This document shows, piece after piece, positions 7,774 through 18,551 of a stretch of DNA of 64,000 nt. The translations under genes and the position numbers were made by a program. Source of the DNA: Clostridia bacterium (GTDB lineage: Bacteria > Bacillota > Clostridia > Peptostreptococcales > Anaerovoracaceae); the NCBI GenBank assembly GCA_030537495.1, contig JAUNMH010000005.1, positions 1-64,000 of the forward strand, read 5' to 3'. How positions within the stretch are numbered: position 1 is the first letter of the stretch; each line of letters opens with the position of its first letter. The notes under the pieces are model-generated. The model was not told the DNA's origin. It did no database searches and worked only from the letters and a program-made list of their open reading frames with translations.

Positions 7774-8745
7774 ATGACGAGAAATTCAACTAAGGGTATA
7801 AGAGAATATATTATAGGTGCTGATATAGGCGGTACCTTCTGCAAACTGGGGCTTTTCAACGGTGAGGGAGAGCTTTTTGATAAATGGAAAATTCCGACTG
7901 CTAGAAATGATGAAGGGGATGTAAGAGACGCGGAGCGCAATATGAAAGTCTTTGACGATCTGGCAGAAAGCATAGAAAAACAGCTAACCCAGCATAATAT
8001 ATGCAAGAATGAAATTATAGGAATGGGCGTAGGAGTGCCAGGACCGGTGAATTTAGAGGGCGTAATTGACAATTGTCCGGCGCTAGGATGGAAAAATCTA
8101 AATATTCCTAAGATTTTACAGAAAAAAATTGGAATCAAAATTAGCTGTGGAAATGATGCGAATTTGGCAGCCTTAGGCGAAAGCTGGAGAGGTTTTGATC
8201 GGGCTTACAACGATGCAATTTTCATAACCCTAGGAACGGGAGTAGGTGGCGGCATTATTTGCAATGGTAAAATCCACAGAGGTGCACACGGATGCGGAGG
8301 CGAAATCGGTCATATTAAGGTGAACCCGTATGAAACCGAAATAGATGGATGTGGCGGGCGCGGATGCTTGCAGCAGTATGCCTCGGCAACGGGAATCATT
8401 AGACTGGCAGAAAAGCTGGGACAAGGGCGCGAAAAAATCACGGCCAAGGATATTTTCCAAAGGGCCAAGGCAGGCGACGAACTAGCTATTGAGGCAATAG
8501 AACAATTTGGTGAAATCCTGGGAAGGACACTGGCAGGAATCTGCCTGGTATTTGACCCAGAGGTAGTTATAATTGGCGGAGGCATAAGCGCAGCCGGAGA
8601 GGCTTTAGTAGATGTGGTGAGGAAACACTACAGAAATTGGGCATATCCGCCGACAAAAGATATGGAATTCAAACTTGCATCCCTAGGCAATGATGCGGGT
8701 ATTTATGGATGCGCCAAGCTGGTGCTGGAGCAAAAAGGAGATTAG
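7774..8745 (+). CDS. ROK-family glucokinase
   Basis: The 323-residue protein has the ROK ATP-binding motif GADIGGTFCKLGLF near residue 15 and the catalytic Asp in GNDANLAALGE. The zinc-site region reads GCGGRGCLQ. Only two of the usual CxCGxxGC cysteines are present, because Asp takes the first position. As first gene of the glycogen operon it most likely makes glucose-6-phosphate from glucose released by glycogen or maltodextrin breakdown. The start is poorly marked: AAGG lies 8 bp upstream and AGGAG is too close. Another ROK sugar kinase activity is possible. Confidence 0.85.
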   Translation: MTRNSTKGIREYIIGADIGGTFCKLGLFNGEGELFDKWKIPTARNDEGDVRDAERNMKVFDDLAESIEKQLTQHNICKNEIIGMGVGVPGPVNLEGVIDNCPALGWKNLNIPKILQKKIGIKISCGNDANLAALGESWRGFDRAYNDAIFITLGTGVGGGIICNGKIHRGAHGCGGEIGHIKVNPYETEIDGCGGRGCLQQYASATGIIRLAEKLGQGREKITAKDIFQRAKAGDELAIEAIEQFGEILGRTLAGICLVFDPEVVIIGGGISAAGEALVDVVRKHYRNWAYPPTKDMEFKLASLGNDAGIYGCAKLVLEQKGD

Positions 8746-8747
8746 AC

Positions 8748-10376
8748 ATGGAAAAAGCAATTATGACTCAGATTGAAAAATGGAAAAACAGCGCAGTTCT
8801 AACAGAAGCTGAAAAGAAGGAACTGGAGGCAATGACACAGGAAGAATTGGCGTCAGCCTTTGCCAGAGACCTTGAATTCGGAACTGCCGGACTTAGAGGT
8901 GTTATGGGACTTGGAACAGCGCGAATGAATATTTATGTAATAAGAAGAGCCACTAAGGGATTGGCAATTTATTTGAAAAACCACTTCCAGGCACCTAAGG
9001 TTGTCATCAGCTACGATAGCCGTAACCATTCAAGAGAGTACGCCGAGGCGGCTGCGGGAGTTTTAGCCAAGGCTGGCGTGGAGACATATATCTATGGGGA
9101 AATGATGCCGGTGCCAGTGCTTTCATACACCACTAGATATCTGAAATGCAACGCTGGAATCATGATTACGGCAAGCCACAACCCTAAGCAGTACAACGGC
9201 TACAAGGTTTATGCTGCAACGGGGGGACAGATTCTAGATGCAGCGGCTGATGAAATCCTAGGCGAAATCATGAGCCTGGACATGTTCGATGATGTGGACT
9301 ATTACGACTTCGATGAGGCAATGGCTAAAGACTGTAAATACGTGCCCGAGGAGGTTTACGAAAGCTTCCTGGCTCAGGCCGAAGCAGCGTCAAAACTCAC
9401 TAGTGAGAGGGACCTTGAAATCGTCTACACACCTCTTAACGGCTCCGGAGCCAGACCAGTCCAGGATATTTTAGCAAGAAATGGCTTCAATAAAGTTTCT
9501 GTAGTGAAAGAACAACTGGAACCAAATGGGGATTTCCCAACTTGTCCTTCACCAAATCCAGAGAAGGTAGAAGTATATGAGTTAGCTTTAGAGCTGGCAA
9601 AGGAAAAAAATGCAGACGTTATTGTGGCTACAGATCCTGATTGCGATAGAGTAGGAGTTATGGCAAAACGCGGAAGCCAGTGGGTTTTGATGACGGGAAA
9701 TCAGCTGGGCATTTTGTTAACTGACTACATTGCCGGACAGGTAGAAAATCCAGAAACTAAGACCATGGTAACTTCAGTGGTGAGCACGCCTATGGTAAAT
9801 AAGATTGCGGCGGCTTATGGAATCGGAATGAGAAGAACCCTTGTGGGATTCAAATATATTGGCGAGCAAATCGACTTGTTAGGCGATGGATTTATGTTCG
9901 GATTCGAGGAAAGCAACGGCTATCTGGTTGGACGTTATGCGAGAGACAAGGATGGAGTTGTGGCAGCTAAGCTGGCGTGCCAGATGGCTGCATTTTACAA
10001 GGCTCAGGGCAAGACTCTCATTGATGTTTTGGACGGACTGTATGAGAAATTCGGTCACTGCGTAGACCAGACTGTAAGCGTGGATTTAGACGACATTTCA
10101 CAGGCTAAGGGAATTATGGAAGCCATTGCTACAAGAGATGCGGCTGAGAAGGTTTTTGGCGAGACCAGCGAGTTTGTAAATTACAGTGCTGACGAGACTG
10201 GACTTCCAAAGGCTAATATGATTCAGATTGAGAAGGAAGACGGCACAAGAGTAATTGTAAGACCTTCAGGCACTGAACCTAAGGTTAAACTATATATGTC
10301 ATTCTATGAGGAAGACCAGGAAAAGCTTGAGGAAAGAAAAACAGAAATATTAACAAACTTTAAGAAAATCATTTAG
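8748..10376 (+). CDS. Alpha-phosphohexomutase (phosphoglucomutase/phosphomannomutase)
   Basis: This 542-residue enzyme interconverts glucose-1-phosphate and glucose-6-phosphate, linking GlgP and GlgC to glycolysis. It has the catalytic serine loop ITASHNPKQYNGYK (about residue 140), the metal loop DPDCDRVGV, the sugar loop FGFEESNGY, and the phosphate loop RPSGTEPKVK near the C-terminus. The ATG at 8748 follows AAGGAG by 7 bp; an earlier ATG at 8709 lies inside the glucokinase gene without a ribosome site. Length and motifs resemble PgcA-type enzymes. Confidence 0.92.
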   Translation: MEKAIMTQIEKWKNSAVLTEAEKKELEAMTQEELASAFARDLEFGTAGLRGVMGLGTARMNIYVIRRATKGLAIYLKNHFQAPKVVISYDSRNHSREYAEAAAGVLAKAGVETYIYGEMMPVPVLSYTTRYLKCNAGIMITASHNPKQYNGYKVYAATGGQILDAAADEILGEIMSLDMFDDVDYYDFDEAMAKDCKYVPEEVYESFLAQAEAASKLTSERDLEIVYTPLNGSGARPVQDILARNGFNKVSVVKEQLEPNGDFPTCPSPNPEKVEVYELALELAKEKNADVIVATDPDCDRVGVMAKRGSQWVLMTGNQLGILLTDYIAGQVENPETKTMVTSVVSTPMVNKIAAAYGIGMRRTLVGFKYIGEQIDLLGDGFMFGFEESNGYLVGRYARDKDGVVAAKLACQMAAFYKAQGKTLIDVLDGLYEKFGHCVDQTVSVDLDDISQAKGIMEAIATRDAAEKVFGETSEFVNYSADETGLPKANMIQIEKEDGTRVIVRPSGTEPKVKLYMSFYEEDQEKLEERKTEILTNFKKII

Positions 10377-10406
10377 TTTAAACTGAGGAAGGAAAAGCTG
10401 ATTATT

Positions 10407-12293
10407 ATGGCAAAGCAAGTTTTAGACAAAAATGAAAGATACTTTTTCGGTGAGGGAACTTACCTGAGGGCGTATGAGAAATTTGGAGCACATCCAGCCA
10501 GTGAGAAGGGATGTCAGGGCTATAGGTTTTGTCTTTGGGTGCCAGATGTTGAAAGCGTTAGAGTTGTAGGCGATTTCAACAATTGGGATGTAAATTCTCA
10601 TAAAATGAAAAAAGAAGCGGGAGATATTTATAGCCTGTTTATCGGAGGAGTCGAAGAGGGCGCTTTATATAAATATGTCATTGAGTGTAAGGATGGAAAG
10701 CTTTTATACAAGGCAGATCCCTATGCTTTCTATGCGGAAAAGAGACCGGAGACAGCGTCCAGAACCTTTGATATTTCAAAGTTTAAGTGGAATGATAAGA
10801 AATGGATGAACAAGAGGGCAAAGACTGACCATATGGCTAGCCCTATGAATATCTATGAGGTGAATCTGGCATCATGGAAGCAACATGAAGACGGAGAACT
10901 GTATGCTTATGAGGAATTGGCAGATGAACTGGTTAGCTATGTAAAGGATATGGGATATACCCATGTAGAGCTTATGCCTGTGGCGGAGCATCCTTTCGAC
11001 GGTTCTTGGGGATATCAGACTACAGGATACTATGCGGCTACTTCAAGATATGGAACACCTGAAGGCTTCAAGGAGCTTGTAGAAGCATTTCATAAGGCTG
11101 ATATCGGAGTTATTTTGGACTGGGTACCAGGGCATTTTTGCAGAGATTCCCATGGGCTGGGAATGTTTAACGGTGACAAGGTTTATGAGAAGAAAGACCA
11201 TCTTCACTGGGGAACTTATGTATTTGACTTTGGAAAAGGACAGGTCAAAAGTTTTCTGATTTCCAATGCCCTATTCTGGCTGGACAAGTACCATATAGAT
11301 GGAATCAGAGTTGATGGAGTAAGCAGCATCTTGTACATGAACTACGGAATCGAGGATGAGGCGGAAAAAACCTACAACCCTGACGGCAGCGAAGGCGACC
11401 TGGAAGCCATTAAATTCCTTCAGGAAACCAATGAAGCAGTTGGAAAAGAATATCCGGGAGTTTTTATGATTGCTGAGGAAAGCACAGCATGGCCCCTAGT
11501 AACCAGGCCCCCTGAAGTAGGAGGACTGGGATTCCACTATAAATGGGATATGGGATGGATGCACGATACCCTTAATTACATGCAGACGGATTTCCCATAC
11601 AGACCATACAATCATAATTTCCTTACATTTTCTATGATGTATGCATATAACGAAAACTTTATTCTGCCACTTTCCCACGACGAGGTGGTTCACGGTAAAT
11701 GCTCGCTTATTGAGAAAATGCCGGGAGACTACTGGCGAAAGTTTGCAGGACTAAGAACACTGCTGCTATATCAGCTGGCTCATCCGGGCCACAAGCTGAA
11801 CTTCATGGGCAGTGAAATTGCAGAATTCATAGAGTGGAGAGATTACGAGGGTCTGGAGTGGTTTCTGCCTGAAAAGTACGAGGCTCACAGAAAGCATCAA
11901 AACTTCGTCAGAGAGGCCAACGCTTTCTACAAAAAATATAAAGCCATGTGGCTTAAGGACTTTAGCTGGGAAGGGTTCACCTGGCTGGATGCTGACAACA
12001 GTGAACAAAGTGTATACTCATTTATCAGACACGGAAAAAACCAGATTGACGATTTAATTGTAGTAATAAATTTCACCCCTGCCACTTATGACCGCTACAG
12101 AGTAGGCGTGCCAAAGGCGGGACGATATGAGGAAATTTTTAACTCCGACAAAGAAGCCTATGGCGGTTCGGGAGTAGAAAACACAGAGTTAATTAAAAGC
12201 GAGAAAAAAGCTTATCACGGCATGGACAACTCTATTGAGTTTAAATTGCCACCATTGGGAGGAGTTGTTTTCAAGAGAACAACAAGGAGATAG
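10407..12293 (+). CDS. glgB: 1,4-alpha-glucan branching enzyme
   Basis: GlgB cuts alpha-1,4 chains and rejoins them as alpha-1,6 branches. The 628-residue protein has an N-terminal CBM48 domain (VVGDFNNWD, about 50-58) and a GH13 barrel. The barrel has region I DWVPGHF, the nucleophile Asp in GIRVDGVSS, the acid Glu in MIAEEST, and LSHDEVVHGK. The C-terminal all-beta domain follows. It starts 30 bp after the mutase gene and ends 8 bp before glgP. Confidence 0.95.
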   Translation: MAKQVLDKNERYFFGEGTYLRAYEKFGAHPASEKGCQGYRFCLWVPDVESVRVVGDFNNWDVNSHKMKKEAGDIYSLFIGGVEEGALYKYVIECKDGKLLYKADPYAFYAEKRPETASRTFDISKFKWNDKKWMNKRAKTDHMASPMNIYEVNLASWKQHEDGELYAYEELADELVSYVKDMGYTHVELMPVAEHPFDGSWGYQTTGYYAATSRYGTPEGFKELVEAFHKADIGVILDWVPGHFCRDSHGLGMFNGDKVYEKKDHLHWGTYVFDFGKGQVKSFLISNALFWLDKYHIDGIRVDGVSSILYMNYGIEDEAEKTYNPDGSEGDLEAIKFLQETNEAVGKEYPGVFMIAEESTAWPLVTRPPEVGGLGFHYKWDMGWMHDTLNYMQTDFPYRPYNHNFLTFSMMYAYNENFILPLSHDEVVHGKCSLIEKMPGDYWRKFAGLRTLLLYQLAHPGHKLNFMGSEIAEFIEWRDYEGLEWFLPEKYEAHRKHQNFVREANAFYKKYKAMWLKDFSWEGFTWLDADNSEQSVYSFIRHGKNQIDDLIVVINFTPATYDRYRVGVPKAGRYEEIFNSDKEAYGGSGVENTELIKSEKKAYHGMDNSIEFKLPPLGGVVFKRTTRR

Positions 12294-12301
12294 AGAAAAG
12301 G

Positions 12302-14728
12302 ATGAAAGTTATTTTTAAAGATAAAGAAGATTTTAAAGCAAAATACTTAGAATGGTTCAAGGCAGAGCTGGGAAAAGGCTATGAGGAAGGAACTACAGCT
12401 GTAGAAAGATACCAGGTTCTAGCCAAGTTGATTCTTTCAGAGGCAAAGACCATAGAATCAGATTGCAAGAAGAAGGTTAGAGATAAGGGGGAGAAAAAAG
12501 TTTACTATTTCTCCATGGAATTTCTAATCGGAAAACTTCTGAGAAATTACCTTATGAACTTCGGCATTGAGGATATGGTAAGAGAAGGCTTGGAGGACCT
12601 AGGTGAATCTCTTGACAATCTTTGCAATCAGGAAAAAGATCCAGGCCTTGGAAACGGGGGTCTGGGAAGACTGGCGGCTTGCTTCATTGACTCCCTTGCA
12701 AGTCTAGGATATGCAGGACACGGCAATGGAATCAGATACAATTATGGACTTTTCAAGCAGGAAATCAAAAATGGTCAGCAGGTTGAACTTCCAGACAACT
12801 GGCTAGAAGACGGTTTCCCATGGGAAACTAAGAGAATGGAAAAAGCAGTAGTCGTAAGATTTGGCGGCGAAGTTATAAAGCATTATGAGAACGGAAAGTT
12901 TTGGTGTTCATGGGAAGGCGGAGAACGCATTCTGGCAGTACCATATGATGTGCCAGTTGTAGGTTACGGCGGAGAAACCGTAAATAACCTGAGGCTTTGG
13001 AGCGCTCAGCCATATGAGGAAAACTTCGACATGGATGCCTTCAACAGAGGCGACTACAGCGGAGCAATGAAATTCCGTTCAGATGTGGAGGCCATAACAA
13101 GCCTTCTATATCCTAATGACAACGGCATGGCTGGAAAAATCCTGAGATTGAAACAGGAGTACATGTTCGTAGCTGCAGGAATTAGCAACATCGTGGAAAC
13201 CTTCAAGCACGAATACGGACCCGCTTGGGAGAAGTTCCCAGATTTAATTGCAATTCATACAAATGACACCCATCCGGCACTGTGTGCGCCGGAGCTTCTG
13301 AGGGTTTTGATAGATAATGAAGGCCTGGATTGGGATACTGCCTGGGATATTGTGACGCGCAGCATTTCATACACGAATCACACCATACTCCCTGAAGCCC
13401 TTGAAAAATGGCCCATTGACATGTTTAAGAGTCTGCTTCCGAGAGTCTATGATTTTGTGGAAGAAATAGATAGAAGATATAGAGAGAGCTTCCCAAGGGA
13501 TAGGGAAAACTGGCAGGAACTTCACCGCAATACGGCGATTCTATGGGATGGCCAGGTAAAAACAGCCAACCTTTCCATAATCGCTGGCCACTCTGTTAAC
13601 GGAGTGGCGGCCCTTCATACGGAAATCCTGAAGCACGATGTCCTCAAGGATTTCTACGCGCTGACCCCAGAGAAGTTCCAGAACAAAACCAACGGAATTA
13701 CCCATAGGCGTTTCCTTGCAGAGGCAAACCCCGGTCTGTCGGCTTTGATAACCGATGCCATAGGTGACGGCTGGATGAGGGATGCCTCCCAGCTATCAAA
13801 ACTCACAGCCCTAGAGTCTGATACGGCTTTCCTTTCCAAAATGGAGGAGAGCAAGATGGCGAATAAGAAAAGACTTGCAGGATACATATATGATAAAACA
13901 GGAATTGCTGTTGATTCTCATTCCATCTTCGACATTCAGGTTAAGAGATTTCATGCGTACAAGAGGCAGCTTCTCAATATTTTGAAGGTAATGTATCTAT
14001 ATAACGAAATCAAGGACAATCCAAATCTTGAGATTACGCCGGCTACCTTTATTTTCGCAGGAAAGGCGGCTCAGGGTTATGATTTTGCCAAAGATGTAAT
14101 CAGATTGGTTAACTCTGTGGCAGACGTTGTAAATGGAGATCCTAAGTGCCGCGATAAGATAAAAGTTGCTTTCGTGCCAAACTTCGCAGTTTCCAATGCT
14201 CAGCTGATTTATCCGGCAGCCAATATCAGTGAGCAGATTTCAACAGCCGGAATGGAAGCCTCAGGAACAGGTAATATGAAGTTCATGATGAACGGAGCCA
14301 TTACCTTGGGAACCATGGATGGCGCCAACGTTGAAATTTCAGAGCAGGTAGGACTGGATAACATAGAAATCTTCGGCCTTAGAAGCGAGGAAGTTGAGGC
14401 GTTTAAGAAAAATAGAAGCTACTATGCGTGGGATGAATATAATAAGAACCCAGCTTTGAAGAGGGTTGTTGACCAGCTAGTTGATGGAACCTATGGCAAA
14501 CTGTCTGGCAATTTCGACCATATTTATGACAGCTTGCTTCGTAGTAACGACGAGTTCTTTGTTCTGAAGGATTTTGATAGCTATGTGAAGGCTTGGAATG
14601 AATTAGAAAAACTATACACAGATAGAGATAAGTGGAATAAGATTTCACTTCATAACACTGCTTCATCGGGTTTCTTCTCCAGTGACCGTACTATTAAACA
14701 GTATGCTGAAGAAATCTGGAAGCTATAG
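12302..14728 (+). CDS. glgP: Glycogen/starch phosphorylase
   Basis: GlgP releases glucose-1-phosphate from chain ends using pyridoxal phosphate. The 808-residue length is standard for GT35. GNGGLGRLAACFIDSLA lies near residue 117, and the PLP-lysine motif EASGTGNMKFMMNGA is near 654-668. It belongs to the glycogen operon between glgB and glgC. Confidence 0.95.
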   Translation: MKVIFKDKEDFKAKYLEWFKAELGKGYEEGTTAVERYQVLAKLILSEAKTIESDCKKKVRDKGEKKVYYFSMEFLIGKLLRNYLMNFGIEDMVREGLEDLGESLDNLCNQEKDPGLGNGGLGRLAACFIDSLASLGYAGHGNGIRYNYGLFKQEIKNGQQVELPDNWLEDGFPWETKRMEKAVVVRFGGEVIKHYENGKFWCSWEGGERILAVPYDVPVVGYGGETVNNLRLWSAQPYEENFDMDAFNRGDYSGAMKFRSDVEAITSLLYPNDNGMAGKILRLKQEYMFVAAGISNIVETFKHEYGPAWEKFPDLIAIHTNDTHPALCAPELLRVLIDNEGLDWDTAWDIVTRSISYTNHTILPEALEKWPIDMFKSLLPRVYDFVEEIDRRYRESFPRDRENWQELHRNTAILWDGQVKTANLSIIAGHSVNGVAALHTEILKHDVLKDFYALTPEKFQNKTNGITHRRFLAEANPGLSALITDAIGDGWMRDASQLSKLTALESDTAFLSKMEESKMANKKRLAGYIYDKTGIAVDSHSIFDIQVKRFHAYKRQLLNILKVMYLYNEIKDNPNLEITPATFIFAGKAAQGYDFAKDVIRLVNSVADVVNGDPKCRDKIKVAFVPNFAVSNAQLIYPAANISEQISTAGMEASGTGNMKFMMNGAITLGTMDGANVEISEQVGLDNIEIFGLRSEEVEAFKKNRSYYAWDEYNKNPALKRVVDQLVDGTYGKLSGNFDHIYDSLLRSNDEFFVLKDFDSYVKAWNELEKLYTDRDKWNKISLHNTASSGFFSSDRTIKQYAEEIWKL

Positions 14729-14780
14729 GTAAGACAATTTTTAACGAGAAAACGACAAAAGGAAGGAGTGCTGTTCAAGG

Positions 14781-15929
14781 ATGAAGAGAAATGAATGTAT
14801 TGCAATGTTGCTAGCAGGTGGTCAGGGAAGCCGCTTGAAAGCATTGACAAAAAGTATCGCTAAACCGGCCGTTTCATTTGGGGGAAAATATAGAATTATT
14901 GACTTTTCCCTTTCCAATTGTGCTAACTCAGGGATTAACACTGTGGGAGTTTTGACTCAGTACAGGCCATTTCTGCTCAACTCATATATTAGCTCCGGTG
15001 CAAGCTGGAACCTGAACAGCAGAGACGGAGGAGTCTTCGTACTGCCACCATACGCTACAGAATCCGGTGGCTCTTGGTATGAGGGAACTGCTGACGCCAT
15101 TTTCAGGAATTTAGAGTTCTTGGATATTTATGACTCCGAGTATGTTTTGATATTGTCTGGAGACCACCTTTACCGCATGGACTACAGAAAAATGTTGAAA
15201 AACCATAAGGAAAAGGGCGCGGATTTGTCAGTATCGGTTATGCAGGTGCCTTGGGATGAGGCGTCAAGATTCGGCATAATTACAGCCGATGAGGACGGCA
15301 GAATCGTCAAGTTCACGGAAAAACCGGCAGAGCCTGACTCCAACCTGGCGTCTATGGGAATTTACATCTTCAGCAAAGATATTTTGGTTAAGGCTCTTAT
15401 TGAGGATAGCACCGACGAGAATTCCGACCACGACTTTGGTAAAAACATTATTCCTAAGCTTCTTGCCGAGGGCAAAAACCTGTTTACTTACGAATTCTCC
15501 GGTTTCTGGAAGGACGTGGGAACCATTCCTGCATACCACGAGACGAGCATGAGTCTTCTTGACGACGACCCAGCCTTCGTGCTCGACGATCCGGAATTCC
15601 CGTTCATGAGTAATTCCAACATCTATCCGCCTCAGTACATCGGCGCAAATGCGGACATTAAGCAGTCCCTGGTTGCAAACGGTTGCTATGTCAAGGGCAC
15701 TGTGCACCACAGCATTTTGAGCATTAATGCCTCCGTTGACGAGGGCGCAGTGGTTAAAGATTCTGTGCTTCTGCCTGGCGCCCACGTGGAGAAAGACGCC
15801 GTGGTTATCAAAGCCATCTTAGGCGAAAACGCCGTAGTCAAGAGTGGATGCACCTTTGGCAGCGGCGAAGACGATGCAGAAATTGCCTTGCTTGGAAATC
15901 ACGAGGTTTATGAAGGAGGTCAGCAGTAA
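14781..15929 (+). CDS. glgC: Glucose-1-phosphate adenylyltransferase, catalytic subunit
   Basis: GlgC makes ADP-glucose, the donor for GlgA. The 382-residue protein has the nucleotidyltransferase loop [14 protein letters not shown] (about 11-24), [15 protein letters not shown], the GTADAIF segment, and a C-terminal left-handed beta-helix with hexapeptide repeats. A GGAAGGAG ribosome site lies upstream with loose spacing. The stop overlaps the glgD start (TAATG), so both subunits are translationally coupled. Confidence 0.95.
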   Translation: MKRNECIAMLLAGGQGSRLKALTKSIAKPAVSFGGKYRIIDFSLSNCANSGINTVGVLTQYRPFLLNSYISSGASWNLNSRDGGVFVLPPYATESGGSWYEGTADAIFRNLEFLDIYDSEYVLILSGDHLYRMDYRKMLKNHKEKGADLSVSVMQVPWDEASRFGIITADEDGRIVKFTEKPAEPDSNLASMGIYIFSKDILVKALIEDSTDENSDHDFGKNIIPKLLAEGKNLFTYEFSGFWKDVGTIPAYHETSMSLLDDDPAFVLDDPEFPFMSNSNIYPPQYIGANADIKQSLVANGCYVKGTVHHSILSINASVDEGAVVKDSVLLPGAHVEKDAVVIKAILGENAVVKSGCTFGSGEDDAEIALLGNHEVYEGGQQ

Positions 15930-17023
15930 TGGATAAGGTAATAGGAATTATCGCAGCAAACTATGATACACCGGATTTGGAAACTTTAACCCACGACAGA
16001 ACAATTGCGTCACTTCCATATTGCGGAAGATATCGTCTCATTGACTTCGCTCTTTCAAATATGGTAAATTCGGGAATCGAGACAGTGGGTCTGGTTTTAC
16101 CATATAAATATCGTTCCATTATCGACCACATCGGCATCGGTAAGGAATGGTCCCTAGATAAGAAAAACGGAGGTCTGTTTATACTTCCAGGCTCAGCCTT
16201 TGGTATTTCGGCCTCCACAGACAGATTTATAGTTAGAGACTTCGGCAGAAACAGCGTATATCTTCACCGTTCACCGGCACCTCACGTGGTTGTTACAGCA
16301 TCCAACATGGTCTGCAATATCGACTACTCAGGACTCTACGAGGAACACCTGAAGAGCGGAGCGGACATTACCATGGTTCAGACTGTAGCAAAACATGATA
16401 ATGAATATGTATCCAGAATCATCTCCGAAAACGGAAGAGTTAAAGATGTCATTAAGGGCGTAAGGAAAGGTGAAGAAGCCTTCATTGACAGCTTTATTAT
16501 AAATAGAGAACTTCTTACAGACATTATTGAAGGATACAAGGCTGTAAGCTATTCCGACATGTTCCAGTGCCTGAGGGATTCTTATGATCAACTTAATGTC
16601 AGAACCTATGACTACGACGGGTACGTAAAGAGCATTTTCAATATTAACTCGTACTTTGAGGGAAATATGGAATCTTTGGCAAACGAGGTGGATAAGGCCC
16701 TGTTCTGCCCAGATAGACCGATTCTCACAAAGGAGCAGGATTCTGTTCCAACTAAGTATGGCAGAGAGTGTGAAGTCAGAAATTCCATTATTCCTGCAGG
16801 TTGCAAAATCGAAGGAAATGTGGAAAACAGCGTACTATTCAGACATGTGGTAGTGGAGAAAGATGCCATTGTCAGGAACAGCATCATCATGCAGGACTGC
16901 GTAATTAAGAGCGGTGCCATCGTCGAAAATGCCATAATTGACAGAGGCAATATTGTGGGCGAAGACACAGTAATCAAGGGCACAGAAGAAAAGAAATTCA
17001 TTTTGCCAAAGAAGAAAGATTAA
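15929..17023 (+). CDS. glgD: GlgD, degenerate partner subunit of ADP-glucose pyrophosphorylase
   Basis: The 364-residue protein is a GlgC paralogue whose nucleotide loop is lost: the region equivalent to GGQGSRL reads NYDTPDLETL. Later parts such as GRYRLIDFALSNMVNSGI and the C-terminal hexapeptide repeats are kept. In Firmicutes GlgD combines with GlgC and raises its activity. The one-base overlap with glgC fits a fixed subunit ratio. Confidence 0.93.
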   Translation: MDKVIGIIAANYDTPDLETLTHDRTIASLPYCGRYRLIDFALSNMVNSGIETVGLVLPYKYRSIIDHIGIGKEWSLDKKNGGLFILPGSAFGISASTDRFIVRDFGRNSVYLHRSPAPHVVVTASNMVCNIDYSGLYEEHLKSGADITMVQTVAKHDNEYVSRIISENGRVKDVIKGVRKGEEAFIDSFIINRELLTDIIEGYKAVSYSDMFQCLRDSYDQLNVRTYDYDGYVKSIFNINSYFEGNMESLANEVDKALFCPDRPILTKEQDSVPTKYGRECEVRNSIIPAGCKIEGNVENSVLFRHVVVEKDAIVRNSIIMQDCVIKSGAIVENAIIDRGNIVGEDTVIKGTEEKKFILPKKKD

Positions 17024-17045
17024 GATTAAATAGAGGAAATTATAT

Positions 17046-18551
17046 ATGAAACGTAAACTTAGAGTGTTATTTGCAGCTTCTGAGGCCGTTCCATTTATTA
17101 AGACAGGGGGCCTTGGCGATGTTGCCGGCTCCCTTCCTAAAGCCTTAAATGAAACAGGTGAAGCGGAAGTTCGCGTAATTATACCAAAATACAAGGATAT
17201 CCCTGAAAAATATAAGGCAAAGATGCACCACCTATGCGACTTCAATCTGATGCTAGGGTGGAGAAATATGTATTGCGGCATCGAAACCATGAAACATGAA
17301 GGCGTAACCTATTATTTTGTAGACAACGAGTACTATTTCGGCAGGGAAGGCGCCTACGGCTATTTCGACGACGGCGAGAGAATTGCTTTCTTCTCCAAGG
17401 CCGTATGCGAATTCATTCAGTACGTCGACTTCAAGCCCGATGTGCTTCACTGCAACGACTGGCACACAGCTCTTTCCACGGTTTTTCTGAGGGAGTTCTA
17501 CCACGATGTTGAGGGTTACGACAATATCAAAACTTTATTCACCGTGCACAACCTGAAATTCCAGGGGCAGATGTCCGACTATGTTTTAGGTGATATTTTA
17601 GGCCTTCAGGACAACTATGCGGCGGCAACCCAGCTTAGAAGCGACAGCACATCCATTAACTTTATGAAGGGAGCTCTGTGCTATAGTGACCTTCTGTCCA
17701 CAGTAAGTGAAACTTACGCCGAGGAAATCCAGACTGCTTTCTACGGAGAGCATATGGAGGATATATATAGAAGACGTAAGAATGACCTTTATGGCATTAT
17801 GAATGGAATTGATCAGGACCTATATAATCCTGAAACTAATAAAAGCCTGCCTGCCAACTTTGATACAGCAAATATGGAAGGCAAGGCAATTTGTAAGGCT
17901 GCCCTTCAGGAGGAGCTGGGACTTGAAGTTAACCCTGACGTCCCCCTTATTACTATGTGCGGAAGATTGACTCAGCAGAAAGGGTTGGATCTGGTTCAGC
18001 ATGTTTTAGATGAGCTAATGCAGCTTCCTGTGCAGTTTGCAGTTCTTGGAACTGGGGACAAGGAATATGAGGATATGTTCAGGTACTTCCAGGGCAAATA
18101 TCCAGGAAAACTGGCCGCAGCAATTACATTTAGCGAAGACTTGGCTAATAGGCTATACGCCGGAGGCGACTTCTTCCTAATGCCTTCACTATTTGAACCA
18201 TGTGGCCTTTCACAGATGATGGCCATGAGATATGGAAATCTTCCAATTGTTCGTGAAACAGGAGGACTACGTGACAGCGTGATTCCATATAACAGATATA
18301 CAGGAGAAGGCACAGGCTTTAGCTTCGCCAACTACAACGCTCACGAAATGCTATTTGTCATTAAGGATGCTTTAGGTGTCTATTACGATGATAAGGAAGA
18401 CTTTGAGGGCTTGAGAAGACAGGCCATGAGCAAGGATTTCAGCTGGAATGTGGCAGCGAAAAAATACATGGAAGTCTACCACAGGTTGCATCCGGAAATT
18501 GAGCCGAGAGTTAAGAAGACACCGTCTAGAAGAAAGGCCGTAAAGAAATGA
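17046..18551 (+). CDS. glgA: Glycogen synthase (ADP-glucose-dependent)
   Basis: GlgA adds glucose from ADP-glucose to alpha-1,4 chains. The 501-residue GT5 protein has the N-terminal motif KTGGLGDVAGSLPKAL near residue 20, HCNDWHTALS in the first Rossmann domain, and FEPCGLSQMMAMRYG in the second. A GAGGAAA ribosome site precedes the ATG. The C-terminal tail is Lys/Arg rich, and its stop overlaps the next ATG (ATGA). Confidence 0.95.
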   Translation: MKRKLRVLFAASEAVPFIKTGGLGDVAGSLPKALNETGEAEVRVIIPKYKDIPEKYKAKMHHLCDFNLMLGWRNMYCGIETMKHEGVTYYFVDNEYYFGREGAYGYFDDGERIAFFSKAVCEFIQYVDFKPDVLHCNDWHTALSTVFLREFYHDVEGYDNIKTLFTVHNLKFQGQMSDYVLGDILGLQDNYAAATQLRSDSTSINFMKGALCYSDLLSTVSETYAEEIQTAFYGEHMEDIYRRRKNDLYGIMNGIDQDLYNPETNKSLPANFDTANMEGKAICKAALQEELGLEVNPDVPLITMCGRLTQQKGLDLVQHVLDELMQLPVQFAVLGTGDKEYEDMFRYFQGKYPGKLAAAITFSEDLANRLYAGGDFFLMPSLFEPCGLSQMMAMRYGNLPIVRETGGLRDSVIPYNRYTGEGTGFSFANYNAHEMLFVIKDALGVYYDDKEDFEGLRRQAMSKDFSWNVAAKKYMEVYHRLHPEIEPRVKKTPSRRKAVKK